From the NCBI GenBank assembly GCA_019638525.1, contig JAHBTO010000003.1, forward strand, positions 310,001-374,000: a stretch of DNA of 64,000 nucleotides. The letters are read 5' to 3'. Positions 35,770 to 42,143 of the stretch are shown one piece after another; position 1 is the first letter of the stretch, and every line of letters begins with the position of its first letter. The notes beneath the pieces are model-generated. The model saw only the letters and a list, made by a program, of their open reading frames with translations, made no database searches and was not told where the DNA came from. The translations under genes were made by a program, and so were the position numbers. This DNA comes from Ferruginibacter sp. (GTDB lineage: Bacteria; Bacteroidota; Bacteroidia; Chitinophagales; Chitinophagaceae).

Positions 35770-37638
35770 ATGGCTAAAATACCCATCAATATAGCCACCG
35801 GAAGTTTACAAAAAGATGAAATTATAGTAGGGATTGATTTAGGTACAACTAACAGCCTTATTGCAGTAATACATCCCGATAGTAAAAAACCGGTTGCACT
35901 TAAAGAGCATAATGGTATGTCGTTAGTGCCATCTGTAATACATTTTGATGAATCAGGAAATGTGGTGGTAGGAGAGGATGCTAAACCATACCTGCAAACC
36001 GATGCTGCAAATACTATTTTTTCGGCTAAACGCCTCATGGGCAAAACATACAAAGATGTAAAAGAAGCCGGCGAACTGGCTTATAAAATAATTGATGATG
36101 ATGATAATAAACTGGTAAAAGTGCAGGTTGGCAATAAATTTTATTCGCCGGTAGATTTATCGTCACTTATTTTAAAAGAACTTAAAAAACAAGCAGAGCA
36201 TATTTTAAAAACACCTGTTAATAAAGCTGTAATTACTGTACCTGCTTATTTCAACGATGCTCAGCGGCAGGCAACCAGGGATGCAGGTAAACTGGCCGGG
36301 CTTGATGTACTTCGAATTATTAATGAACCTACTGCAGCCAGCCTGGCTTATGGCTTTGGGGTATCTGATAAAGAACACGATGCCAATGCAGATGGTAAAA
36401 CAATTGCTGTGTACGATCTTGGTGGCGGTACATTCGATATATCTATCTTAAATATAGCCAATGGCATTTTTGAAGTGCTATCAACCCATGGAAATACTTT
36501 ACTGGGTGGTGATGATTTTGATACTGCCATTGTGAATTACTGGATGTCAGAAAATAAATTTGAGGGTGATGAAATTAAACACAGGCAAGCCCTGCGGTTA
36601 ATTGCAGAAGAAGCCAAAAAATATTTATCGGCTAATGAAATATTTGAGAAAGAATACAAGGGTTATAAATTAAACTTAAACCTTGCAACCTTCAATAAAT
36701 TAATAAAACCTATTGCCGATAAAACCATCATAGCATGCAAACATGCCCTAATAGATGCCGGTTTAAATAAACAGGATATTGATGAAGTAGTGATGGTTGG
36801 CGGAAGTACAAGAGTACCATTGATAAAACAAATGGTAAGAGATTTTTTTGGAAAACAATTAAATGACAGTGTGCATCCCGATGAAGTAGTGGCATTGGGT
36901 GCAGCTATACAAGCCGATATACTTGCTGGTAATACTACAGGTTTATTATTACTGGATATAACACCACTTTCGCTGGGATTGGAAACAATGGGAGGATTGA
37001 TGGATGTATTATTACCACGTAATTCTAAAATACCAACAAAAGCAAGCAGGCAATACACAACATATAAAGACGGGCAAAGCGGAATGAAAATTGCCGTTTA
37101 CCAGGGTGAACGGGATTTGGTGAAAGACAACCGGCGCCTTGCCGAGTTTAACTTAACCGGAATACCGGGTATGCCTGCGGGATTACCCAAGGTTGAAATA
37201 AGTTTCCTGATAAATGCTGATGGAATTTTAGTGGTTAATGCAAAAGAATTACGCAGTGGCATTGAGCAATCGGTGGAAGTAAAACCACAATACGGATTAA
37301 CAGATGAGGAAGTTGAAAAGATGCTGCTCGATTCGATGCAACATGCAAAAGAAGATATGGACATACGTGCCTTAACAGAAGCAAAAACAGAAGCAGAGCA
37401 ACTTTTAACTACAACAGAAAAATTTATACAAAAAAATTTCAATTCTATAAGTAAAGAAGAACTTACCGCTACATCGCTTGCCATGCAAGCATTACAGTTG
37501 GCTTTGGATATGGATGATAAAAACCTGGTGCAGGCTAAAACCCAGGAACTAAATGAAATATCAAAGCCGTATGCAGAGAGGATTATGGATGAGGCTATTC
37601 AAAAATCGATGCAGGGTAGTAAAATAGGCCCGGCTTAA
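35770..37638 (+). CDS. hscA: Hsp70-family chaperone, HscA-like
   Basis: 622 aa, close to the 616 of E. coli HscA and shorter than canonical DnaK. The ATPase domain has an N-terminal extension before VGIDLGTTNSLIAVIHP (residue 19), ANTIFSAKRLMGKTY near 79, VYDLGGGTFDISIL near 215 and VMVGGSTRVPLIKQM near 341. The DnaK-typical NSCVAV is replaced by NSLIAV, as in HscA. The substrate domain and lid follow, and the end is not the acidic EEVD-like tail of DnaK. HscA assists Fe-S cluster transfer from IscU. No hscB, iscU or fdx genes are adjacent. A specialised DnaK paralogue is the alternative. Confidence 0.8.
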   Translation: MAKIPINIATGSLQKDEIIVGIDLGTTNSLIAVIHPDSKKPVALKEHNGMSLVPSVIHFDESGNVVVGEDAKPYLQTDAANTIFSAKRLMGKTYKDVKEAGELAYKIIDDDDNKLVKVQVGNKFYSPVDLSSLILKELKKQAEHILKTPVNKAVITVPAYFNDAQRQATRDAGKLAGLDVLRIINEPTAASLAYGFGVSDKEHDANADGKTIAVYDLGGGTFDISILNIANGIFEVLSTHGNTLLGGDDFDTAIVNYWMSENKFEGDEIKHRQALRLIAEEAKKYLSANEIFEKEYKGYKLNLNLATFNKLIKPIADKTIIACKHALIDAGLNKQDIDEVVMVGGSTRVPLIKQMVRDFFGKQLNDSVHPDEVVALGAAIQADILAGNTTGLLLLDITPLSLGLETMGGLMDVLLPRNSKIPTKASRQYTTYKDGQSGMKIAVYQGERDLVKDNRRLAEFNLTGIPGMPAGLPKVEISFLINADGILVVNAKELRSGIEQSVEVKPQYGLTDEEVEKMLLDSMQHAKEDMDIRALTEAKTEAEQLLTTTEKFIQKNFNSISKEELTATSLAMQALQLALDMDDKNLVQAKTQELNEISKPYAERIMDEAIQKSMQGSKIGPA

Positions 37639-38738
37639 TGAGCAACAGGCATAAATATTATTTTCCACAACTGGATTCTATAAGAGGCTTGTCTTTTTTA
37701 GCAGTTTATTGTTTTCATGCTTTTCATCCACAGTTTGGCAGTAGCTTTTTGGGCGGCATGGTTAATTATTTTTATCAAAACCTGGTACTTTCAATAGATG
37801 TGTTTTTTATCCTTTCGGCCTTCCTGCTTACCTGGTTGGGCATTAATGAATATAAGGTAAAAGGCAATTTTTCATTTGTAAATTATTTTATAAGACGTGC
37901 ACTTCGTATATGGCCTTTATATTTTTTGCTGATGTTGTTTGCTTTTGTGATTGTACCGTTTGCGTCTTCTTATTTTAATGTACCGGTATCTTTACCTCCT
38001 GCCTATTACTATTTATTTTTTATTTCAAATTTTTACCTGGAAGGCCATGTTTATTTTTTAAGGTTCCTGTGGACACTCTCGGTTGAAGAACAGTTTTACC
38101 TGCTTTGGGGCATCTGTTTATTATTATTTCAAAAAAGATTGATGGTTTGCGTTGCCCTGTTAGCAGCGCTAAGTTTTTGTTATACCGTATATGCCATATA
38201 CAATAATGTGCATCACGATTTTAATACACTTACTTACCTGTTTGATTTTGCTGTTGGTATTTGGGCTGCCATACTGATGCATAAGCAAAACCGTGTAACG
38301 GCTTTTTTTAAAAATATAAGCAGGAGGAAAAACCTGGCATTTTTTTTATCGCTGCCGCTGTTTTTTATCTTAATTTTTTGTTTTTATTATTTTGCTCCAA
38401 CATCTTTTTCACCATGGATTGACCTGCTGGGGCGATACCTGTTCATCATCTTTACAGGCTTGCTTATTATTGAACAAATGGTTAATGAAAACAGTTTGCT
38501 AAGATTAAAAACGCAAAAGTTTTTGATTTATACAGGCAAAATTTCATACGGCCTGTATTGTTTTCATGGTATTGTGCTCACTTTTGGAATAATAATTTTG
38601 CAAAAACTTGAAATTGAAATGCCAATAGTTTTACGTGGAGTAATTTTTTTAATAATTAATTATCTTGTTTCGGCCATAAGCTACAGTTTTATCGAAAAAC
38701 CATTTTTACGGTTAAAAAATAAAGTACGCAGGGTATAA
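37638..38738 (+). CDS. Acyltransferase family 3 membrane protein
   Basis: 366 aa with about ten transmembrane helices. The N-terminal motif LDSIRGLSFLAVYCFHAFHP (residues 10-29) is the signature with the catalytic His of acyltransferase-3 proteins, which O-acylate sugars of LPS, capsule or exported glycans. RRALRIWPLYFLL near 84 and SVEEQFYLLWGI near 144 are the second and third conserved blocks. The ATG shares one base with the hscA stop, so it is co-translated with hscA; the reason for the pairing is not obvious. Confidence 0.88.
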   Translation: MSNRHKYYFPQLDSIRGLSFLAVYCFHAFHPQFGSSFLGGMVNYFYQNLVLSIDVFFILSAFLLTWLGINEYKVKGNFSFVNYFIRRALRIWPLYFLLMLFAFVIVPFASSYFNVPVSLPPAYYYLFFISNFYLEGHVYFLRFLWTLSVEEQFYLLWGICLLLFQKRLMVCVALLAALSFCYTVYAIYNNVHHDFNTLTYLFDFAVGIWAAILMHKQNRVTAFFKNISRRKNLAFFLSLPLFFILIFCFYYFAPTSFSPWIDLLGRYLFIIFTGLLIIEQMVNENSLLRLKTQKFLIYTGKISYGLYCFHGIVLTFGIIILQKLEIEMPIVLRGVIFLIINYLVSAISYSFIEKPFLRLKNKVRRV

Positions 38739-38739
38739 T

Positions 38740-39327
38740 TTATTTAAGCATTTGTATCCGGTTTACATATTTGCCAATAACATCAAACTCCAGGTTTACA
38801 GTATCGCCGGTTTTTAAAACGTTCATGTTTGTATTATTATAGGTGTACGGTATAATGGCAACAGTAAAGTTGTTTTTACCTACATTAAACACAGTAAGGC
38901 TTACGCCATTTATGGTAATAGAGCCTTTTTCTATGATATAACCTGCAAATTCTTCGGGAAATTGAAAAATAAATTGCCAACTACCTTCTTTTTCCTCAAT
39001 ATTTAAGCATTGGCCGGTACAGTCCACATGCCCCTGTACTAAATGCCCGTCAAGCCTTCCGTTTAACTGCATACAACGTTCAAGATTAATAACAGAACCG
39101 GCTTGCCAGGTGTTTAAATTGGTTTTAAGCAAAGTTTCCTTTATAGCGGTAACCCTGTGTAAACCATCTTTAATTTCTTCTACGGTTAAGCAAACCCCGT
39201 TGTGGCTTAAACTTTGGTCAACCTTTAGTTCATTAGATATAGCCGATGCCACCCAAAAAGTTTTATTGCCACCTCCAGGTATCACTTCGGCAACTTTACC
39301 TGTATTTTCAATAATGCCTGTAAACAT
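38740..39327 (-). CDS. ribE: Riboflavin synthase, alpha subunit
   Basis: 195 aa. It has the duplicated lumazine-binding domains: the first with FTGIIENTGKV at residue 2 and SLSHNGVCLTVEE near 40, the second with GHLVQGHVDCTG near 94 and GSITINGVSLTVFNVG near 137. It dismutates two 6,7-dimethyl-8-ribityllumazine molecules to riboflavin. Length is slightly below the usual 200-220. It converges with the acyltransferase, with 1 base between stops, and is divergent from rpsU. Confidence 0.94.
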   Translation of the reverse strand: MFTGIIENTGKVAEVIPGGGNKTFWVASAISNELKVDQSLSHNGVCLTVEEIKDGLHRVTAIKETLLKTNLNTWQAGSVINLERCMQLNGRLDGHLVQGHVDCTGQCLNIEEKEGSWQFIFQFPEEFAGYIIEKGSITINGVSLTVFNVGKNNFTVAIIPYTYNNTNMNVLKTGDTVNLEFDVIGKYVNRIQMLK

Positions 39328-39380
39328 GCTTCAAATTTCGGATTTTGTTGTAAAGTATTTCATTATTTAATTTTTTCGGC

Positions 39381-39388
39381 TATCTTTG
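39381..39388 (+). promoter_or_regulatory. rpsU: -7 element TATCTTTG of rpsU
   Basis: TATCTTTG followed by GCGCCC gives a predicted start near 39394 and a leader of about 29 bases that contains the Shine-Dalgarno sequence. Confidence 0.65.
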
Positions 39389-39404
39389 CGCCCTTAATTC
39401 ACTT

Positions 39405-39413
39405 AAAGGAGGT
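39405..39413 (+). promoter_or_regulatory. rpsU: Perfect Shine-Dalgarno sequence of rpsU (AAAGGAGGT)
   Basis: AAAGGAGGT is fully complementary to the usual 16S rRNA 3' end ACCUCCUUU. The AGGAGG core ends at 39412, ten bases before the ATG at 39423. I see no comparable sequence in front of the other genes of this window, such as tuf, rplJ or rpoB. In Bacteroidota the anti-SD is masked by bS21 and neighbours, and the bS21 gene is the exception that keeps a strong SD, allowing autoregulation. Confidence 0.85.
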
Positions 39414-39422
39414 ATATATTTT

Positions 39423-39617
39423 ATGTTAATAATTGATTCAAAAGACTGCGAAAACATTGACAAGGCGCTCAAAAAGTATAAAAAGAAATTTGAGAAAAGT
39501 AAAGTGTTATTGGAGTTAAGAGACAGGCAAACATTTACCAAACCTTCTGTTCGCCGCAGGCAGGAAATACTGAGAGCTATATATAAAGAGCAGGTTTCTT
39601 CTGGCAAATTTGAATAA
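39423..39617 (+). CDS. rpsU: 30S ribosomal protein bS21
   Basis: 64 aa. It has the typical S21 features: DSKDCENIDKALKKYKKKFEK at residues 5-25, LLELRDRQTFTKPSVRRRQ near 32-50 and a basic helix ending KEQVSSG. S21 binds the 30S platform near the 16S 3' end. In Bacteroidota it contributes to hiding the anti-SD from mRNA. The strong SD directly upstream fits feedback control: ribosomes lacking S21 would expose the anti-SD and translate rpsU more. It is followed by the xer gene and hpf in the same direction. Confidence 0.95.
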   Translation: MLIIDSKDCENIDKALKKYKKKFEKSKVLLELRDRQTFTKPSVRRRQEILRAIYKEQVSSGKFE

Positions 39618-39660
39618 GATATTTAAATCAGCAATATATTAAACTGATATCCGGTTATCA

Positions 39661-39668
39661 TAACTTTG
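39661..39668 (+). promoter_or_regulatory. -7 element TAACTTTG of the xer recombinase gene
   Basis: TAACTTTG lies 15 bases before the ATG at 39684, implying a short leader. It overlaps the alternative TTG start at 39666, which is therefore rejected. Confidence 0.5.
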
Positions 39669-39683
39669 GATATCAGTTTTTTT

Positions 39684-40583
39684 ATGCTTCAAAGTGATCA
39701 ATATCCAATACAACCGTTTATCAATTACCTTAAATTTCAAAAAAGGTATTCACAGCATACTATTGTCTCGTATCAAACCGACCTTAGTGCTTTTTTCAGC
39801 TTTCTGCAGCAACAATTTGAAGTTTTAGAACTTAAGGATATAAAAACTGTTTATATACGCTCGTGGCTTGCAGAGTTAAAACAGCAGGGGCTTGAAGCAA
39901 AAAGCATCAACCGGAAAATTTCATCCTTAAAATCTTTTTTTAAATATAATTTGAGGCAACAACATATTACTGTAAGCCCAATGGATGCAATTATATCTTT
40001 AAAAATTAGCAAGCGCCTGCCTCAATTTGTAAATGAAAAAGATATGCATGTGCTTTTACAACATGTTGAATTTCCGGATACTTGGGATGGCCAAAATGAA
40101 AGATTGATTATTGAGCTTTTGTATAATACCGGCATTAGGCAGGCAGAACTTATTGGATTAAAAGAAATGCATGTTTCAAAAAATAATAACAGTATAAAAG
40201 TTATAGGAAAAGGTAATAAGGAGAGGATTTTACCGGTAAGTAATTATCTGATGAATTGTATACAGGATTATATTGCTGCTAAGAAGAAATCAATTGAAAC
40301 AGGAGATGGGGTTTTACTTGTATTAAAAAATGGCAAAAAGCTATATCCCAGGTATGTGTATAATGTAGTAAACAAGTATTTGAATATTATAACTACAATT
40401 GATAAAAAAAGCCCCCATGTACTTAGGCATACATTTGCCACCCATTTAATGGAAGGAGGGGCCGACTTAAATGCAGTTAAAGAATTACTGGGCCATAGCA
40501 GCCTGGCAGCTACTCAAATTTATACCCATAATACCATCGAAAAGCTGAAAGATATACATAAAAAAGCCCATCCTAAAGCCTAA
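39684..40583 (+). CDS. Tyrosine recombinase, XerC/XerD family
   Basis: 299 aa from ATG 39684, the usual size of Xer enzymes. The N-terminal SAM-like core-binding domain begins FINYLKFQKRYSQHTIVSYQTDL (split over residues 11-33). The catalytic domain shows the Arg in YNTGIRQAELIGL near 155, Lys in VIGKGNKERILP near 177, HVLRHTFATHLMEGG near 248, LGHSSLAATQIYTH near 272 with the nucleophile Tyr. It probably resolves chromosome dimers at dif. The conserved rpsU-xer-hpf neighbourhood argues against a phage integrase. C versus D cannot be told apart here. Confidence 0.9.
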   Translation: MLQSDQYPIQPFINYLKFQKRYSQHTIVSYQTDLSAFFSFLQQQFEVLELKDIKTVYIRSWLAELKQQGLEAKSINRKISSLKSFFKYNLRQQHITVSPMDAIISLKISKRLPQFVNEKDMHVLLQHVEFPDTWDGQNERLIIELLYNTGIRQAELIGLKEMHVSKNNNSIKVIGKGNKERILPVSNYLMNCIQDYIAAKKKSIETGDGVLLVLKNGKKLYPRYVYNVVNKYLNIITTIDKKSPHVLRHTFATHLMEGGADLNAVKELLGHSSLAATQIYTHNTIEKLKDIHKKAHPKA

Positions 40584-40597
40584 TAAATTAAATTTTC

Positions 40598-40620
40598 GGG
40601 TTAAGTAATATAACCCTTTT
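40598..40620 (+). terminator. Weak terminator-like hairpin after the xer gene
   Basis: GGGTTA (40598-40603) pairs with TAACCC (40611-40616), followed by only four T residues. Confidence 0.4.
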
Positions 40621-40789
40621 ATAAGCGTTAATTCTTTAAAAATACATGGTTTAATTTTTTTGAAAGATAATTTTATCTTGTTATCTTCAATTTAAAATAA
40701 TACCAAAAAATTCACCCCCAGTTTTGCCTATGAATTTGTTTTTACCCGATTAATTCACATTATTTTTTTCACAGATTAAAACAGAAGTT

Positions 40790-41089
40790 ATGAACTTAAA
40801 CATTCAGACTGTACACTTTGATGCAGACTCAAAATTGGTTTCGTATATCGAAAAAAAAGTTTCAAAACTTAACCAGTTTCATGATAACCTTATTAAGATT
40901 GATGTGTATTTAAAGCTTGATAACATAGTGCACAAAATAAAAGATAAGGTGGCTGAAATTAAAGTGCTTATACCACGTCACGAATTTTTTGTAAAACAAT
41001 CGTCTAAATCATTTGAAGAAAGCTTTGACCTGGCACTGGATTCACTAATTAACCAAATTAAAAGAAAGAAAGAAAAACAGGCTGCCTAA
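40790..41089 (+). CDS. hpf: Ribosome hibernation-promoting factor, short form (HPF/RaiA)
   Basis: 99 aa. Motifs: LNIQTVHFDADSKLVSYIEKK at the N-terminus, KIDVYLKLDN near 42 and the basic KVLIPRHEFFVKQSSKSFEESFDLALDSL region near 62-90, matching the beta-alpha fold of short HPF. It blocks the mRNA and tRNA channels of idle ribosomes and promotes 100S or inactive 70S forms. The long-form C-terminal dimerisation domain is absent. A strong terminator follows. The gene neighbours rpsU, another ribosome-availability factor. Confidence 0.92.
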   Translation: MNLNIQTVHFDADSKLVSYIEKKVSKLNQFHDNLIKIDVYLKLDNIVHKIKDKVAEIKVLIPRHEFFVKQSSKSFEESFDLALDSLINQIKRKKEKQAA

Positions 41090-41113
41090 AATTACAGGCA
41101 ATGCATATATTTC

Positions 41114-41147
41114 TCCCCGGTTATTGTTGTATCCGGGGATTTTTTTT
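41114..41147 (+). terminator. Strong intrinsic terminator after hpf
   Basis: TCCCCGG (41114-41120) pairs with CCGGGGA (41133-41139), followed by eight T residues. It separates the rpsU-xer-hpf unit from the tRNA-tuf operon. Confidence 0.92.
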
Positions 41148-41196
41148 GCGGTTATTCACATTTAAAAATGTAACGGCAAAAAAAACCATTTCAAAG

Positions 41197-41227
41197 TTTT
41201 GCTATTAATCATTTTCTCTTACCTTTG
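41197..41227 (+). promoter_or_regulatory. Promoter of the tRNA-tuf operon
   Basis: -33 TTTTG (41197-41201) and -7 TACCTTTG (41220-41227) with an 18-base spacing. The core TTACCTTTGCC (41219-41229) is followed by TTCCC, similar to the rplK and rpoB promoters of this window. Confidence 0.72.
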
Positions 41228-41293
41228 CCTTCCCAAAAAATAGGGGTGTTTTTGTGTGGCCTTTATTTTTTGATATTAAGTTCTTATAAATAT

Positions 41294-41366
41294 GCCGAAA
41301 TAGCTCAGTTGGTAGAGCAACTGATTTGTAATCAGTAGGTCGCTGGTTCGACTCCAGTTTTCGGCT
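41294..41366 (+). tRNA. tRNA-Thr (anticodon UGU)
   Basis: Full cloverleaf of 73 nt. Acceptor GCCGAAA (41294-41300) pairs with TTTCGGC (41359-41365). The anticodon arm is ACTGA-TTTGTAA-TCAGT, giving TGT. T arm GGTTCGACTCC. It is the first tRNA of a Thr-Tyr-Gly-Thr-tuf cluster, and its 3' part is the source of the copies that follow. Confidence 0.97.
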
Positions 41367-41403
41367 CAAACAAGTTCTTAAAATAAGTTGAGAAAAGGAG
41401 AAA

Positions 41404-41462
41404 GGTAGTGCATCCCGACAAGTAAGTCGGGAAGATCGCTGGTTCGACTCCAGTTTTCGGCT
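41404..41462 (+). pseudogene. Truncated tRNA-Thr-like copy 1
   Basis: From GGTAG (D loop) to the discriminator T it parallels tRNA-Thr(UGU): GGTAGTGCA versus GGTAGAGCA, then TCGCTGGTTCGACTCC and TTTTCGGCT are identical. The anticodon arm is replaced by the 7-bp palindrome TCCCGAC/GTCGGGA with a 6-base AAGTAA loop. The 5' acceptor strand is missing: the upstream sequence (GAGAAAAGGAG) does not pair with TTTCGGC. It cannot be a working tRNA. Confidence 0.75.
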
Positions 41463-41499
41463 CAAACAAGTTCTTAAAATAAGTTGAGAAAAGGAGAAA

Positions 41500-41558
41500 G
41501 GTAGTGCATCCCGACAAGTAAGTCGGGAAGGTCGCTGGTCCGACTCCAGTTTTCGGCT
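41500..41558 (+). pseudogene. Truncated tRNA-Thr-like copy 2
   Basis: Same structure as copy 1, shifted by 96 bases. It differs by GGTCC in place of GGTTC in the T arm, which breaks the universal TTC of the T loop, and by AAGG for AAGA before TCGCTGG. This further shows loss of tRNA function. Confidence 0.75.
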
Positions 41559-41565
41559 CAAAGTA

Positions 41566-41648
41566 GGGCAGATGGCCGAGCGGTTAAAGGCGACAGACTG
41601 TAAATCTGTTCACGTAAGTGTACGTAGGTTCGAACCCTACTCTGCCCA
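41566..41648 (+). tRNA. tRNA-Tyr (anticodon GUA)
   Basis: 83 nt with a long variable arm. Acceptor GGGCAGA (41566-41572) pairs with TCTGCCC (41641-41647), discriminator A. Anticodon arm ACAGA-CTGTAAA-TCTGT gives GTA. The variable arm CACGTAAGTGTACG supports a class II tRNA. Confidence 0.97.
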
Positions 41649-41670
41649 CAGTTCTTTTAATTTTGTTCAT

Positions 41671-41729
41671 TTAAAATTGATGATTAAATATACATTCATC
41701 AATGCTCAATGAACAATACTCAATTTTAA
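41671..41729 (+). repeat. Inverted repeat filling the Tyr-Gly tRNA spacer
   Basis: TTAAAATTGA (41671-41680) and TCAATTTTAA (41720-41729) are perfect 10-bp arms ending one base before tRNA-Gly. Inside, TTGATG pairs with CATCAA, so the whole spacer folds on itself. No T-run follows, and the transcript probably continues to tuf. Confidence 0.7.
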
Positions 41730-41730
41730 T

Positions 41731-41803
41731 GCGGAAGTAGCTCATTTGGTAGAGCGGTAGCCTTCCAAGCTTCAGGTGGCCGGTTCGAGCCCGGTCTTCC
41801 GCT
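41731..41803 (+). tRNA. tRNA-Gly (anticodon UCC)
   Basis: 73 nt. Acceptor GCGGAAG (41731-41737) pairs with CTTCCGC (41796-41802). Anticodon loop CTTCCAA in the arm GTAGC/GCTTC gives TCC; one stem position is a T-T mismatch. T arm GGTTCGAGCCC. Confidence 0.95.
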
Positions 41804-41812
41804 CAAAATAGG

Positions 41813-41882
41813 AAGTCATTAGTTATTAAGTTGTTGGCTCAATGGTTTTATTAACTTAATGGCTCTTCTGACCCAATGACTT
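41813..41882 (+). repeat. Nested inverted repeat filling the Gly-Thr tRNA spacer
   Basis: The outer arms AAGTCATT (41813-41820) and AATGACTT (41875-41882) enclose the inner arms ATTAAGTT (41825-41832) and AACTTAAT (41853-41860); both are perfect 8-bp pairs. The spacer can form a long compound hairpin between two tRNAs. Confidence 0.75.
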
Positions 41883-41890
41883 GATTTCAA

Positions 41891-41962
41891 GCCGTGGTAG
41901 CTCAGGGGTAGAGCACTTCCTTGGTAGGGAAGGGGTCGTGAGTTCGATTCTCACCTATGGCT
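41891..41962 (+). tRNA. tRNA-Thr (anticodon GGU)
   Basis: 72 nt. Acceptor GCCGTGG (41891-41897) pairs with CTATGGC (41955-41961) with two G-T pairs. Anticodon arm CTTCC-TTGGTAG-GGAAG gives GGT. It is the last tRNA before tuf. Confidence 0.95.
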
Positions 41963-41977
41963 CAATAAAGATGTAAA

Positions 41978-42029
41978 GTACAAGTGTGCGACGCCAATGA
42001 AGCTTAATAGTAGTACAAAGGCCGGGTAC
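41978..42029 (+). other. Structured element in the tuf leader
   Basis: A GC-richer island in an AT-rich leader runs from GTAC (41978-41981) to GTAC (42026-42029), with GCC (41993-41995) facing GGC (42020-42022). It lies between tRNA-Thr and the tuf start and has no coding capacity. Possible mRNA structure or dispersed repeat; no known motif is recognised. Confidence 0.3.
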
Positions 42030-42143
42030 ATAAAAAATTAAATGATTATCTCATTTGGGATATAGAAAATAAAAAAAAAAGTCGATGGTGTACAGACTTA
42101 AAATGATAACCAATTATTCAAAACAAATATTAAAATATAAACA

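Larger units (their letters stand above)
41340..41561 (+). repeat. 96-base tandem repeat carrying 3' tRNA-Thr pieces
   Basis: The motif TCGCTGG begins at 41340, 41436 and 41532, an exact 96-base period. Units 41340-41435 and 41436-41531 are nearly identical, and the third copy is partial. Each unit holds the tRNA-Thr 3' part, then an A-rich spacer, a GGTAGTGCA segment and the palindrome TCCCGAC-AAGTAA-GTCGGGA (41413-41432 and 41509-41528). The first lies in the real tRNA; the other two end truncated copies. It may be a recent local duplication or, less likely, an assembly artefact. Confidence 0.9.

Noticed and set aside
39343..39350. TTTTG as -33 box for rpsU
   Set aside because: About 30 bases from the -7 box, too far for the 18-21 spacing seen in the better promoters of this window.
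39684..40583. Phage or integron integrase
   Set aside because: Housekeeping context rpsU-xer-hpf, no attachment-site duplication or phage genes, normal base composition; a chromosomal Xer recombinase is more likely.
41395..41425. Mini-ORF with SD-like AAGGAG and GTG start (five codons) inside the repeat
   Set aside because: SD is not the normal initiation signal here, the GTG belongs to the tRNA-like GGTAGTGCA, and five codons carry no coding evidence.
41205..41561. Minus-strand open frames of 118 and 61 aa across the tRNA-Thr repeat
   Set aside because: They are the antisense translation of tRNA-Thr and its copies (SRKLESNQRPTDYKSVAL pattern), a well-known false protein. The repeated protein segments simply reflect the 96-base DNA repeat.
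41340..41561. CRISPR array
   Set aside because: Only two full units of 96 bases with near-identical sequence and no variable spacers; no cas genes nearby.
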